Counted from the first letter of the stretch, positions 8,195-17,344 are shown. The stretch: 64,000 nt of DNA from Pseudomonas kielensis (GCF_014236655.1 NZ_JACMYG010000026.1:1-64000); one strand, 5' to 3'. Program-made: numbers and translations. Notes: generated by a model not told the origin, from the letters alone.

Positions 8195-9586
8195 TCAGAT
8201 CTCGTGGCGCAGATGAAAGGATTTGGCGCGGGTCAGGTGCTCATAGCCCAGGCTCGACAGGGTGACGCCGCGCCCGCTGTCTTTGACCCCGGTCCAGGCC
8301 AGGGCCGGGTCCAGGTAATCGCAGCGGTTCATGAACAGGGTGCCGGTGTCGATCGCGTGGCCCAGTTGTTCGGCAGCGGCCAGGTCCTGGGTCCAGATCG
8401 AGGCGCTGAGGCCGAACGGGCTGTCGTTGATCAGGGCGATGGCCTCGTCGTCGCTGCAGACCGGCATGATGCCGACCACCGGGCCAAAACTTTCGTCGCG
8501 CATCACCGCCATCCGATGGCTGACGTCCACCAGGACCTGGGGCGCGAGGTAAGCGCTGCCTGGCACGTCGGCGGGGAAATCCTCGGGGTTGATCAAGGCC
8601 CGGCCACCCTGGGCCAGGGCCTGGGCGATTTGCCCGCGGACAAAATCCGCGGCCTGTGGCGTGACCATCGGGCCCAGCGTGGTGGCGGGGTCCAGCGGGT
8701 TGCCCAGCACGTACTGGCGGGTCAGGGCGACAAACCGTTCGACAAAGGCGGGGTAGAGGCTGGCAGCGACATAGATGCGCTCGACGGCGCAGCAGCTTTG
8801 CCCGGAGTTGAAGAAGCTGCCGTCCACCAGGTTCTCCACCGCGTGGTCGAGGTTGGCGTCCGCGCGCACGTAGGCCGGGTCCTTGCCGCCGAGCTCCAGG
8901 CCGACGCCGATGAAGGTATCGACGGCCGCCCGCTGCATGTCCTTGCCGCCGCCCACGGAACCGGTGAAGTTGACCCGTTGCACCCGGCCGCCAGCGATCA
9001 TCTGCGCGGTATCCAGGTGGCTGAGCAGCAGGTTGTGGAACAGCCCTTCGGGCAGATTGGCGCGGCGAAAGGCCTGGGCAAAACGCTCGCCCACCAGCAG
9101 GGTTTGCGAGGCGTGCTTGAGGATCACGCTGTTGCCCGCCATCAGCGCCGGAATAATGCTGTTTACGGCGGTGAGGTAGGGGTAGTTCCAGGGCGCGACC
9201 ACCAGCACCACACCCAGTGGCTCGCGACTGATCCAGCGGCGAAACCCGGCGATCGGTTCAGGCTCGACCGCCGCCAATGCCTGCGGCGCCAGCGCGATCA
9301 TGTGCCGGGCCCGTTCGGCAAAGCCGCGCAGCTCACCCGCGCCAAAACGTACCGGGCGGCCCATCTGCCAGGCCAGCTCCGGGACGATCTCGGCCTGCAT
9401 CGCCAGCATCGCGTCGACGGCGGCGCTGCACAGCGCCGCACGTTCATCCAGCGGGCGGCGCTTCCACAGTGCCTGGGCGCTGGCGGCGCTGGCCAGGGCC
9501 TGTTCGATCTGCCCGGCATCGGCGCGCTGGCGCTCGGCATAGACCCGGCCATCGACCGGGGAAATCAGCTGGATAGTGGAAGTCAT
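8195..9586 (-). CDS. NAD(P)-dependent aldehyde dehydrogenase
   Basis: The 463-residue enzyme carries the ALDH superfamily landmarks: APWNYPY near 131, the FTGSVGGGK cofactor turn near 207-215, the general-base Glu231 in ELGGKDP, and the nucleophile Cys265 in SGQSCC (followed by Cys266). It has full family length. It lies between the glutamine-synthetase-like ligase (7 bases upstream) and the iron alcohol dehydrogenase, suggesting oxidation of a gamma-glutamylated or free amino aldehyde to the acid. The exact substrate is not deducible. Confidence 0.9.
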   Translation of the reverse strand: MTSTIQLISPVDGRVYAERQRADAGQIEQALASAASAQALWKRRPLDERAALCSAAVDAMLAMQAEIVPELAWQMGRPVRFGAGELRGFAERARHMIALAPQALAAVEPEPIAGFRRWISREPLGVVLVVAPWNYPYLTAVNSIIPALMAGNSVILKHASQTLLVGERFAQAFRRANLPEGLFHNLLLSHLDTAQMIAGGRVQRVNFTGSVGGGKDMQRAAVDTFIGVGLELGGKDPAYVRADANLDHAVENLVDGSFFNSGQSCCAVERIYVAASLYPAFVERFVALTRQYVLGNPLDPATTLGPMVTPQAADFVRGQIAQALAQGGRALINPEDFPADVPGSAYLAPQVLVDVSHRMAVMRDESFGPVVGIMPVCSDDEAIALINDSPFGLSASIWTQDLAAAEQLGHAIDTGTLFMNRCDYLDPALAWTGVKDSGRGVTLSSLGYEHLTRAKSFHLRHEI

Positions 9587-9593
9587 GGCGGTC

Positions 9594-10967
9594 TCAATAG
9601 CGCTCGAAGCCGCGCTGCAGTTCCCAGTCGGTGACCCGTCGGTCGTACTCTTTCTGCTCCCATTCGGCGGTGTGCACGTAATGGTCGATCACGTCGTCAC
9701 CAAACGCTTCGCGCAACATGCCCGAGCCCTTGAGTGCGGCGCAGGCCTCGCGCAGGGTCTTGGAGACTTCCGGCAAATGGCTGTCGACATAGGCATCGCC
9801 CTCGAAGGGCGGGGCCAGTTCGAGCTGCTCGTCGATCCCGGCCAGGCCCGCGGCAATCAGGGCGGCGAAGGCCAGGTAGGGGTTGAGGTCGGCCCCGCCG
9901 ATCCGGCATTCGATGCGGATCGATTTGCTGCCCTCGGCGCACAGGCGAAAGCCGGCGGTGCGATTGTCCAGGCTCCAGACGGCTCGCGTGGGTGCAAAGG
10001 TACCGGCCTGGAAGCGCTTATAGGAGTTGATGTAGGGCGCGAGAAAACAGGTGATGTCGTTGGCGTACTTGAGCTGCCCGGCCACCCAGGCACGCATCAG
10101 TTTTGACATGCCGAACTCGGCCTTGGCCTCGAAGAACAGCGGCTTCTTGCCGTTCTTGTCCCACAGCGAATTGTGGATGTGGCTGCTGGAGCCCGCGGCG
10201 TCGTAGCGCCACTTGGCCATGAAGGTGATCGCCTTGCCCTGCAGTTGGGCGATCTCCTTGCAGGCGTGCTTGATGATGACGTGGTGGTCGGCCATGGTCA
10301 GGGCATCGGCGTAGCGGATGTTGATCTCTTCCTGCCCTGGCCCCCATTCGCCCTTGGAGTTTTCCACGGGGATACCCGAGGCCTGCAGGTGTTTGCGGAT
10401 CGCCCGCAGCACCGGCTCCTCGCGGGTGGTCTGCAGGATGTTGTAGTCCTCGATGTAGTGCCCGGCGGTTTTCGGCTGGTGGTAGTTGCGCTGGTGGATG
10501 GCCTCGTAGCTCTCGTCGAACAGGTAGAACTCCAGTTCCGAGGCGAACATGCCGGTGTAGCCGCGCTGGCACAGGCGTTCGACCTGTTTCTTGAGGATTG
10601 CCCGCGGGCTGTGGGGCAGGTCCTGGCGGTGGTGATGGTCGAGCACGTCGCACAGCACCAGGGCCGTGCATTCCAGCCACGGCACGCGGCGCAGGGTGCT
10701 CATGTCGGGCTTGAGCACAAAGTCGCCGTAGCCTTTGCTCCAGCTGGCGGCCGCGTACCCGGGCACCGGCTCCATGTCGATGTCGTCGGCCAGCAGGTAA
10801 TTGCAGCAGTGGGTTTCTTCGTGGCCGCTGTCGATGAAGAACTCGACCTGGAAGCGCTTGCCCACCAGACGGCCCTGCATGTCGACCATGCACACCAGCA
10901 CGGTATCGATTTCGCCATTGGCAGCGGCGCGCTTGAGTGCTTCGAAGCTTAAGAGAGGCTCGGTCAT
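9594..10967 (-). CDS. Glutamine-synthetase-family gamma-glutamyl-amine ligase
   Basis: The 457-residue protein belongs to the GS-III/PuuA-like branch, with SELEFYLFD for metal binding, GPGQEEINIRYADAL, KWRYDAAGSSSHIHNSLW near the nucleotide site, and ARG-loop-like NRTAGFRLCAEG. It lacks the extra features of housekeeping GlnA and is clustered with ALDH and ADH genes. Family members of this type (PuuA, IpuC, polyamine GlnA paralogs) attach glutamate to an amine with ATP so that the amine can be oxidised safely. I chose the ATG at 10967; a GTG directly before it is possible. First gene of the minus-strand operon. Confidence 0.85.
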   Translation of the reverse strand: MTEPLLSFEALKRAAANGEIDTVLVCMVDMQGRLVGKRFQVEFFIDSGHEETHCCNYLLADDIDMEPVPGYAAASWSKGYGDFVLKPDMSTLRRVPWLECTALVLCDVLDHHHRQDLPHSPRAILKKQVERLCQRGYTGMFASELEFYLFDESYEAIHQRNYHQPKTAGHYIEDYNILQTTREEPVLRAIRKHLQASGIPVENSKGEWGPGQEEINIRYADALTMADHHVIIKHACKEIAQLQGKAITFMAKWRYDAAGSSSHIHNSLWDKNGKKPLFFEAKAEFGMSKLMRAWVAGQLKYANDITCFLAPYINSYKRFQAGTFAPTRAVWSLDNRTAGFRLCAEGSKSIRIECRIGGADLNPYLAFAALIAAGLAGIDEQLELAPPFEGDAYVDSHLPEVSKTLREACAALKGSGMLREAFGDDVIDHYVHTAEWEQKEYDRRVTDWELQRGFERY

Positions 10968-11321
10968 CACGACAAATCCTGCAGCAAGGAGGTGGGCAGT
11001 CTGACTAGCCGTTGCAGACGCTCTCCAGAAAACCCCAAACCTGCAGCATGAGCATCGTGTGCAATGAGCTGCTCAAAGCTTAGCTGACTGTCGCCAAGTG
11101 CAAGTCTGGCCGAGCAAAAGCGGGAGAAAACTGCCCCGCAGGGCCGGTAACCGCCATGACTTATGAGCAAGTAGCTGTTTTCAAACAAATTTGTTAAAAA
11201 AAAGCTTCCCAGACTCGAACAAACTTGGTAAATTTCCGCGCATTCTTGCACTGGCCATTACACGGTCATCGTGGTGCAAGGGTTCAGCAAGTGAGTGCCC
11301 AGCACTCGTCGCTACATCTAC
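10968..11321. other. Leader region between glutamyl ligase and tRNA-Gln
   Basis: The 354-base interval must contain the minus-strand promoter of the ligase operon and the plus-strand promoter of the tRNA gene. It includes an AT-rich patch around 11185-11235 (caaatttgttaaaaaaaagc), unusual for this GC-rich window and a plausible promoter or UP-element zone. No gene or convincing operator is visible. Confidence 0.35.
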
Positions 11322-11396
11322 AGGGGCGTCGCCAAGCGGTAAGGCAGCAGGTTTTGATCCTGCCATGCGTTGGTTCGAATCCAGCCGCCCCTGCCA
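11322..11396 (+). tRNA. tRNA-Gln (anticodon TTG)
   Basis: The 75-base sequence folds as a cloverleaf: acceptor stem aggggcg/cgcccct, D-arm gccaagcggtaaggc, anticodon stem gcagg/cctgc with loop ttttgat giving anticodon TTG, and T-arm with ggttcgaatcc. The discriminator base and CCA are encoded. It stands alone between the ligase operon and the RidA gene. Confidence 0.97.
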
Positions 11397-11531
11397 TTTT
11401 CCAAAGCAATCTGTCTCGTAAAATCTGCTGCGCCGGCCTGGGCCGTGACGCGGTTTTTTCCGTGCCTGGGATTTTTTTCCAGCGGGGGCGGTAGACTGCG
11501 GGACTTTTATCCCCTCATGCAGGAGCACCCC

Positions 11532-11912
11532 ATGGCTAATCAAGACCTGACCTTCATTCCCGATCCGGACGCCGATTCGATCTCTTCCGACGTTGCCGGT
11601 TTCGCTGGCCTGCTGGTCTCGACCCAGATTCCTACCCGCGCCGACGGCAGCCTGGAGCTGGGCGATATCGTGGCGCAGAGCGAGTGCACCTTGCAGGCGC
11701 TGAAAGTCGCACTGGAGAAGGCCGGCAGTTCCATGGACCGGGTGCTGCACCTGACCATCTACCTCACCGACATGGCCGACCGCGCCGCGTTCAACCAGGT
11801 CTACCAGCGCTTCTTCGCCAAGCCATGGCCGGTCCGCGCCGCCGTGGGCGTGGCCGCCCTGGCCGTTGAAGGCATGCGCGTGGAAGTCACCGCGATGGCC
11901 GCCAAGGCCTGA
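11532..11912 (+). CDS. RidA/YjgF-family protein
   Basis: The 126-residue protein is of the Rid family (GFAGLLVSTQIPTRADGSLELGDIVAQ, then VLHLTIYLTDMADRAAFNQVYQRFF, and a C-terminal RAAVGVAALAVEGMRVEV). Rid proteins deaminate reactive enamine/imine intermediates or act in related ring-cleavage chemistry. RidA itself has Arg105 and Glu120; the RAAVG segment supplies the corresponding Arg here, while the Glu is less obvious. The ATG at 11532 is preceded by AGGAG. Monocistronic by spacing. Confidence 0.88.
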   Translation: MANQDLTFIPDPDADSISSDVAGFAGLLVSTQIPTRADGSLELGDIVAQSECTLQALKVALEKAGSSMDRVLHLTIYLTDMADRAAFNQVYQRFFAKPWPVRAAVGVAALAVEGMRVEVTAMAAKA

Positions 11913-11928
11913 GTCGGCGGGTTCGGAC

Positions 11929-11955
11929 GGCGGCCTTGCCCAGGCAATGGCCGCC
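11929..11955 (+). terminator. GC-rich hairpin downstream of the RidA gene
   Basis: The arms ggcggccttgcc and ggcaatggccgcc pair over about 12 bp with a single bulged base, 16 bases after the RidA stop. There is no T-run, so this could be a Rho-dependent or processing structure. Confidence 0.5.
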
Positions 11956-12033
11956 ACCGGGCAGCGCACGGGTGCCGCCCAGGTGATTCGCCGCTACAAT
12001 GCGCACCTACCGTGACAAGTCGACTAAAAAAAT

Positions 12034-14037
12034 ATGTCCCTGCCTAAACATCATCTGGAATTACTCAGCCCCGCCCGCGATGTCGCCATTGCCCGCGAGG
12101 CCATTCTGCATGGCGCCGACGCCGTGTACATCGGTGGCCCAAGCTTTGGTGCGCGGCACAACGCCTGCAACGAAGTGAGCGAAATCGCAGGCCTGGTGGA
12201 ATTTGCCCGGCGCTACCATGCCCGGGTGTTCACCACCATCAACACCATCCTGCACGACAACGAGCTGGAGCCGGCCCGCAAGCTGATCCATCAGCTCTAC
12301 GACGCCGGCGTCGACGCGCTGATCGTCCAGGACCTGGGGGTGATGGAGCTGGATATCCCGCCGATCGAGCTGCACGCCAGCACCCAGACCGACATCCGCA
12401 CCCTGGCCCGGGCGAAGTTCCTCGACCAGGCAGGTTTCTCCCAACTGGTGCTGGCGCGCGAGCTGAACCTGCAAGAGATCCGCGCGATTGCCGACGAGAC
12501 TGACGCGGCGATCGAGTTCTTCATCCATGGCGCCTTGTGCGTGGCCTTTTCCGGCCAGTGCAACATCTCCCATGCGCAGAACGGTCGCAGCGCCAACCGG
12601 GGCGACTGCTCCCAGGCCTGCCGCCTGCCGTACACCCTCAAGGACGACCAGGGTCGTGTGGTCGCCTTCGAGAAGCATTTGCTGTCGATGAAGGACAACA
12701 ACCAGAGCGCCAACATCCGCGCCCTGGTGGAAGCCGGCGTGCGCTCGTTCAAGATCGAGGGGCGCTACAAGGACATGGGCTACGTGAAGAACATCACGGC
12801 CTACTACCGCCAGCGCCTGGATGATGTGCTCGAAGACCGCCCGGACCTGGCCCGCGCCTCCAGCGGCCGCACCGCGCACTTCTTCCTGCCGGACCCGGAA
12901 AAGACCTTCCACCGTGGCAGCACCGACTACTTCGTCAGCGACCGCAAGATCGACATTGGCGCCTTCGACACGCCGACCTTTACCGGCCTGCCGGTGGGCA
13001 TCGTCGAAAAAGTCGGCAAGCGCGACTTGCAGGTGGTCACCCAGGAGCCGCTGTCCAACGGCGACGGCCTCAACGTGCTGATCAAGCGCGAAGTGGTGGG
13101 CTTTCGCGCCAACATCGCCGAGGCCAAGGGCGAGTTCGAGGAGGACGGCGAGAAGCGCTACCGCTACCGCGTCGAGCCCAACGAGATGCCTGCGGACTTG
13201 TACAAGGTCCGGCCAAATCACCCGCTGAACCGCAACCTGGACCACAACTGGCAGCAAGCCCTGCTCAAGACCTCCGCCGAGCGCCGGGTGGGTGTTGACT
13301 GGAACGTGCACCTGCGTGAGGAACGCCTGGAACTGACGGCCACCAGCGAGGAGGGCATCAGTGCCAGCGTCGCCCTCGAAGGCCCGTTCGGCGTCGCCAA
13401 CAAACCTGAGCAGGCCCTGGAGCAACTGCGCGACCTGCTCGGTCAACTGGGCACCACCCAGTACCACGCGGCAGCGATCAAGCTGGATGCGCCCCAGGCC
13501 TACTTCATCCCCAACTCCCAGCTCAAGGCGGCGCGCCGCGACGTCATCGACGCCCTGACCGCCGCCCGGGTCAACGCCCACCCCAGGGGTGGACGCAAGG
13601 CCGAGACGAGCCCGCCGCCGGTGTACCCGGAGTCCCACCTGTCGTTCCTGGCCAACGTCTACAACCAGAAAGCCCGGGACTTCTATCATCGCCATGGGGT
13701 CAAGCTGATCGACGCGGCCTTCGAGGCCCACGAGGAGACCGGCGAGGTGCCGGTGATGATCACCAAGCATTGCCTGCGGTTCTCCTTCAACCTGTGCCCG
13801 AAACAGGCCAAGGGCGTCACCGGCGTGCGCACCAAGGTCGCGCCGATGCAACTGATCCACGGCGACGAAGTGCTGACCCTGAAGTTCGATTGCAAACCCT
13901 GCGAGATGCACGTGGTCGGCAAGATCAAGGGCCACATCCTCGACCTGCCGCAGCCGGGTAGCGGTGTACAGCAGCAGGTGGTCGGGCACATCAGCCCGGC
14001 GGACCTGCTCAAGACCATCGTCCGCGCCCCGCACTGA
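12034..14037 (+). CDS. rlhA: U32-family RlhA, 23S rRNA 5-hydroxycytidine synthase
   Basis: The 667-residue protein matches Escherichia coli RlhA (YdcP) closely over its whole length as I recall it: ELLSPARD at the start, AVYIGGPSFGARHNA, LIVQDLGVMELDIPP, HGALCVAFSGQCNISH, CSQACRLPYTL and the C-terminal VYPESHLSFLANVYNQKARDF. The length (about 650) separates it from the shorter TrhP (YegQ). RlhA is required for hydroxylation of cytidine 2501 in 23S rRNA. The conserved Cys residues (GQCN, DCSQAC and the C-terminal CLRFSFNLC and CKPCEMH) fit a metal or Fe-S site. It is a single-gene unit followed by a hairpin. Confidence 0.9.
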   Translation: MSLPKHHLELLSPARDVAIAREAILHGADAVYIGGPSFGARHNACNEVSEIAGLVEFARRYHARVFTTINTILHDNELEPARKLIHQLYDAGVDALIVQDLGVMELDIPPIELHASTQTDIRTLARAKFLDQAGFSQLVLARELNLQEIRAIADETDAAIEFFIHGALCVAFSGQCNISHAQNGRSANRGDCSQACRLPYTLKDDQGRVVAFEKHLLSMKDNNQSANIRALVEAGVRSFKIEGRYKDMGYVKNITAYYRQRLDDVLEDRPDLARASSGRTAHFFLPDPEKTFHRGSTDYFVSDRKIDIGAFDTPTFTGLPVGIVEKVGKRDLQVVTQEPLSNGDGLNVLIKREVVGFRANIAEAKGEFEEDGEKRYRYRVEPNEMPADLYKVRPNHPLNRNLDHNWQQALLKTSAERRVGVDWNVHLREERLELTATSEEGISASVALEGPFGVANKPEQALEQLRDLLGQLGTTQYHAAAIKLDAPQAYFIPNSQLKAARRDVIDALTAARVNAHPRGGRKAETSPPPVYPESHLSFLANVYNQKARDFYHRHGVKLIDAAFEAHEETGEVPVMITKHCLRFSFNLCPKQAKGVTGVRTKVAPMQLIHGDEVLTLKFDCKPCEMHVVGKIKGHILDLPQPGSGVQQQVVGHISPADLLKTIVRAPH

Positions 14038-14044
14038 GTGCCGA

Positions 14045-14074
14045 GCGAACGTGATGCCAAGGCGTCACGTTCGC
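14045..14074 (+). terminator. Hairpin downstream of rlhA
   Basis: gcgaacgtga and tcacgttcgc form a perfect 10-bp stem with a 10-base loop, starting 7 bases past the rlhA stop. No T-run follows, so the terminator call rests on position and stem strength. Confidence 0.55.
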
Positions 14075-14190
14075 CCGTCAGGCAAAGAGGGAGCAGATTC
14101 ACTTCGAGATACACCTCTCGGCGGTCTGCGGCTTCAAGCCAGCAGTTGACGGTGTAAGATGCCCAACAAATGTCCACCATCGAGGCTGCC

Positions 14191-14433
14191 ATGACCGGGA
14201 TATCCCTGATCCTGCCGGAAGACCTATCAAACTCCCTCGCCGATCTGGCCAAGACCAACGGGCAAAGCGCGAGCTATCTGGCTATGGACGTTCTTCGCGA
14301 TTACATCGCGCATGAGCGCGCGCTGACTGCACAGATCGAATTGGCGGTAAAAGAAGCAGACGAGGGCAAATTTGCCACCGATGACCAGGTAGCAGCGATG
14401 CGCGCTCGCCGCTGGAGCAACAGTGCGGGTTGA
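14191..14433 (+). CDS. ParD/RHH-type antitoxin
   Basis: The 80-residue protein resembles ribbon-helix-helix antitoxins: a short beta-strand (GISLILPEDL), then helices (NSLADLAKTNGQSASYLAMDVLRDYIAHE), then a charged C-terminal tail that would bind the toxin. I chose ATG 14191, which has GAGG five bases upstream, over an in-frame ATG at 14170 without a ribosome-binding site. It overlaps the downstream ParE-type reading frame by 11 bases, the usual coupling for such modules. Its partner is frameshifted, so it may now be an orphan antitoxin. Confidence 0.8.
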   Translation: MTGISLILPEDLSNSLADLAKTNGQSASYLAMDVLRDYIAHERALTAQIELAVKEADEGKFATDDQVAAMRARRWSNSAG

Positions 14434-14722
14434 GTGGCTGGAAAGAGCCCTCAAGAACGTGGAAGACGAAGCTAGCTACATTGCCCTTGAAAATCCCAAG
14501 GCTGCCAACGACTTTTCCGATGCTGTCTTCGCCAGCGTCGACAAACTGGCCCGGCTTCCAGCCATGGGCCGTAAAGGCCGGGTCAGAAACACACGTGAAT
14601 GGGCGGTGCCCAACTGGTCCTATCTGATCCCTATCGAATACGCGGTGATCGCCTTCAAGTTCTTGGCGTGTTCCACACACGGCAGCGCCCACGTTCCAAG
14701 TGGTGACGTCGGTGAGATCTGA
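14423..14722 (+). pseudogene. ParE/RelE-type toxin, frameshifted at its C-terminus
   Basis: From the GTG at 14423 the reading frame matches ParE toxins (VEWLERALKNVEDEASYIALENPKAA, then LPAMGRKGRVRNTREW and YLIP). After LIP it departs from the family and runs to a stop at 14720. In another frame the next codons read PYRIRGDRLQVLGVFHTRQRP and end SKW at a stop at 14704-14706, which is the expected ParE C-terminus. A single missing base near 14629-14631 explains this. The restored protein would have about 94 residues, the family norm. The conserved Arg-rich C-terminal strand needed for toxicity is therefore lost, unless this is a sequencing error. Confidence 0.8.
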
Positions 14723-14937
14723 GCCGTCCTGTCGCTTCGTTGTCGCTACTGCGAAGGGCTACCTGTTGAATGTGTCCCCACCATGCAGCACCGAGGATAA
14801 GAGCTGCTACGCTTGAACCATTAGCTTTGGCGCTTTCCAGCCTACCACCGCACCGGTTTTCTGCGGGCTGACGGAACAGTCGAATTGCCAGGTCCTGTGC
14901 CCAAGCGAATCAGACTTCGTTGAGCAGAGGAGCGGAC

Positions 14938-16353
14938 ATGCCCCCGCCAAAAAACCGGCCTGAGGCCCGCAACCCAGAGCCGTCGGAAGACACCAGAGAC
15001 GAACGGGTCTTTCAGTCGCGCAAAGAACGGTTGTACGCCGGCGCGTTGTTGCGCGAGCGTCTGCCCCATGGGCAACACGCCCAGTGGAAGCCCGTGCGCA
15101 AGCAGCGGGACGCCATCGAGCTGCTCGAAGAATCCAACCGCTATCGACTGCCCAACCTGGTGCCGGTGCGCTACGGCCGCATGCTGCGCAGTCCCTTCAC
15201 CTTTCTGCGCGGCTCTGCCGGGTTGATGGCCCATGACCTGGCGGCGACCCCGACAACCGGTATCCAGGTCCAGGCCTGTGGCGATTGCCACCTGATGAAC
15301 TTCGGTTTGTTCGCCACCCCTGAGCGCAACCTGATCTTTGACATCAACGACTTCGACGAAACCCTGCCCGCGCCCTGGGAGTGGGATGTCAAACGCCTGG
15401 CCATCAGCTTTGCCGTGGCCGCGCGCGACAACGACCTGGGCGACAAAGAGGCGCGAGCCATCGCCGCCGGCTGCGTGGGTGCCTACCGCGAGAATCTGCG
15501 CAGGTTCTCCAAGATGAACCCGCTGGATGTCTGGTATGACCGCCTGGACGCGCAAACCATCATCGACATGGCGCCCAATGCGCAAATCAAGAAAATCCGC
15601 GAGCAGGTGGTCGCCAAGGCCAGGATGCGGGTCGGCGATTACCTCTACCCCAAGATCAGCGGTGAAGTGGGAGGGCGGCGGCGCCTGATCGATCAGCCGC
15701 CGATCCTGTTTCATGTGAATGAAAAGGGATTCCGGCGCAACGTCCATCTGGCGCTGCAGGACTACCGACTGTCACTGCCCCATGAACGGCGCGTGCTGTT
15801 CGATCGATACCGCCTGGAAGACATTGCGGTCAAGGCGGTGGGCATTGGGAGCGTCGGCACCTACTGTTTTGTCGGTCTGTTCTTTTCTGCGGAAAATCAC
15901 CCGTTGCTCCTGCAGTTCAAGGAGGCCTGTCCCTCGGTCCTGGCGCCCTATGCCGGCAAGAGCAACTACGACAACCAGGGCCAGCGGGTGGTCACCGGGC
16001 AGCGCCTGATGCAGTCCTCCAGCGACATTTTCCTGGGCTGGACCCGCAGCCAGAATGGTCGCTGTTTTTTTGTACGCCAGCTACGCGACATGAAAATGTC
16101 CGCGCCCATCGAAGGCATATCCGCCGCGCGGATGAAAATGTACGCCCAGTGGTGCGGCCTGACCCTGGCGCGCGCCCACGCCAAATCCGGCGATGCGGCG
16201 CTCATCAGTGGTTACCTGGGCAAGACCGACTCCTTCGACCAGGCCATCGGCAAATTTGCCATCGCCTATGCCGATCAGAATGACGCCGACCATGGGACGC
16301 TGCTGGCCGCCGAAAAATCCGGGCGGATCATCGCGTTGAGAGAGGAGGAGTGA
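14938..16353 (+). CDS. DUF2252 family protein
   Basis: The 471-residue cytosolic protein matches DUF2252: LVPVRYGRMLRSPFTFLRGSA, the VQACGDCHLMNFG motif, and IFDINDFDETLPAPWEWDVKRL. These resemble the catalytic loop of kinase-like phosphotransferases (HGDxHxxN and DFD equivalents), so an aminoglycoside/choline-kinase-like fold is plausible. No biochemical role is established for the family as far as I know. The ATG at 14938 follows AGAGGAG; an upstream TTG is unnecessary. No linked partner. Confidence 0.85.
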   Translation: MPPPKNRPEARNPEPSEDTRDERVFQSRKERLYAGALLRERLPHGQHAQWKPVRKQRDAIELLEESNRYRLPNLVPVRYGRMLRSPFTFLRGSAGLMAHDLAATPTTGIQVQACGDCHLMNFGLFATPERNLIFDINDFDETLPAPWEWDVKRLAISFAVAARDNDLGDKEARAIAAGCVGAYRENLRRFSKMNPLDVWYDRLDAQTIIDMAPNAQIKKIREQVVAKARMRVGDYLYPKISGEVGGRRRLIDQPPILFHVNEKGFRRNVHLALQDYRLSLPHERRVLFDRYRLEDIAVKAVGIGSVGTYCFVGLFFSAENHPLLLQFKEACPSVLAPYAGKSNYDNQGQRVVTGQRLMQSSSDIFLGWTRSQNGRCFFVRQLRDMKMSAPIEGISAARMKMYAQWCGLTLARAHAKSGDAALISGYLGKTDSFDQAIGKFAIAYADQNDADHGTLLAAEKSGRIIALREEE

Positions 16354-16426
16354 GGCGCGGCACTGATGTTGCGCCCGGCCCCAGCGGGGGGGACGTTGAC
16401 GACACCGGACCAGGCCGCTAAGCGCG

Positions 16427-17344
16427 TTAATCTTGCTCCGCACTGACCTCCTTCCAGCTGTCATCCGGGTCAAAGAGGGTCATCCCCTGGGCCAGCTTCT
16501 CACTGTCCGGCCCCAGGTCTTTTTCGAACACCTGGCCGTCATGGCTGATCATGAAACTCATCACCCCGGTGTCGGCGTATTTCGCCGGCCAGGCGATCAG
16601 GGCAAAACCCCGGCTCATCTTGTCGCCGATCAGGTAGCTGTAGGCCCCACCCGGTGCCGAAGGCCCCTGGCCATGCAGGATGCGGAAGTGATAACCGTGC
16701 CAGTCCTCGCCGCCGACGGTCTTGCCGAACGCGGGGCCCAGCGGGCTGATCTGACCGCTGTCATCGTCTGCCCAATAGAGCCCGTCGTGCTGGCCCGGGG
16801 TGCTGAAGAGGTTCTGCGCATACTCCAGGGCGCCATCGCCGTCGCGATCGATTGACGCATATTCCATCTGCGCATCGTGATAGGCCAGCGCCGCCTGCAC
16901 GGCGGAGAGTTCGTTGCGGCCGATGCGCCGAGCCCGGATTTCGGCACTGCCGGCCTTGATGTCGAAGCGCCAACCGTTGGCGCTTTTGACCAGGGGAATC
17001 GGCAGCGTCCAATGGTTGCTGCCCACCGACAGCAGTGCCTTGTCGTCGCCGGTTTTCTCGATCTGATGCTGTTCGTGGTACTGCTTGATGAAGGCATCGA
17101 CGTCCTGGCGCTCGGTGCCTTCGCGTGGGATGAAACTGCGCCATTCGTTGCCCAGCAACGCCGTCAGGCGTTCGTGATCGGCGTGTTTGCTGCCCAGCGC
17201 CTCGACGAATGACTGGGCGGCCTGTTCCGGTGTGGCAAATTCCTGCTGCGCGCTGGCCAGGCACGACCACGCCAGGCCGGCAGTCAGTGCCAGGGCGTGC
17301 AGGAGCCGGCCGGTAAATGGCTTGATGCGAGGATGGTTATTCAA
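16427..17344 (-). CDS. DUF2950 exported protein
   Basis: The 305-residue protein has a signal peptide (about residues 1-33, cleaved near ASAQ), followed by EFATPEQAAQSFVEALGSKH and HGYHFRILHGQGPSAPGGAYSYL. These are the hallmarks of DUF2950. It starts with a 4-base ATGA overlap with the upstream DUF3300 gene, so the two are translationally coupled. DUF2950 and DUF3300 are regularly neighbours in proteobacteria; function unknown, location periplasmic. Confidence 0.85.
   Translation of the reverse strand: MNNHPRIKPFTGRLLHALALTAGLAWSCLASAQQEFATPEQAAQSFVEALGSKHADHERLTALLGNEWRSFIPREGTERQDVDAFIKQYHEQHQIEKTGDDKALLSVGSNHWTLPIPLVKSANGWRFDIKAGSAEIRARRIGRNELSAVQAALAYHDAQMEYASIDRDGDGALEYAQNLFSTPGQHDGLYWADDDSGQISPLGPAFGKTVGGEDWHGYHFRILHGQGPSAPGGAYSYLIGDKMSRGFALIAWPAKYADTGVMSFMISHDGQVFEKDLGPDSEKLAQGMTLFDPDDSWKEVSAEQD

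Noticed and set aside
7022..9634. Long plus-strand open frame of 870 codons opposite the ADH and ALDH genes
   Set aside because: It lies antisense to two genes with clear catalytic motifs; such frames arise from GC-rich codon use. The translation shows no domain.
12061..14034. Minus-strand open frame of 657 codons
   Set aside because: It is the antisense shadow of rlhA, which matches a known protein over its full length.
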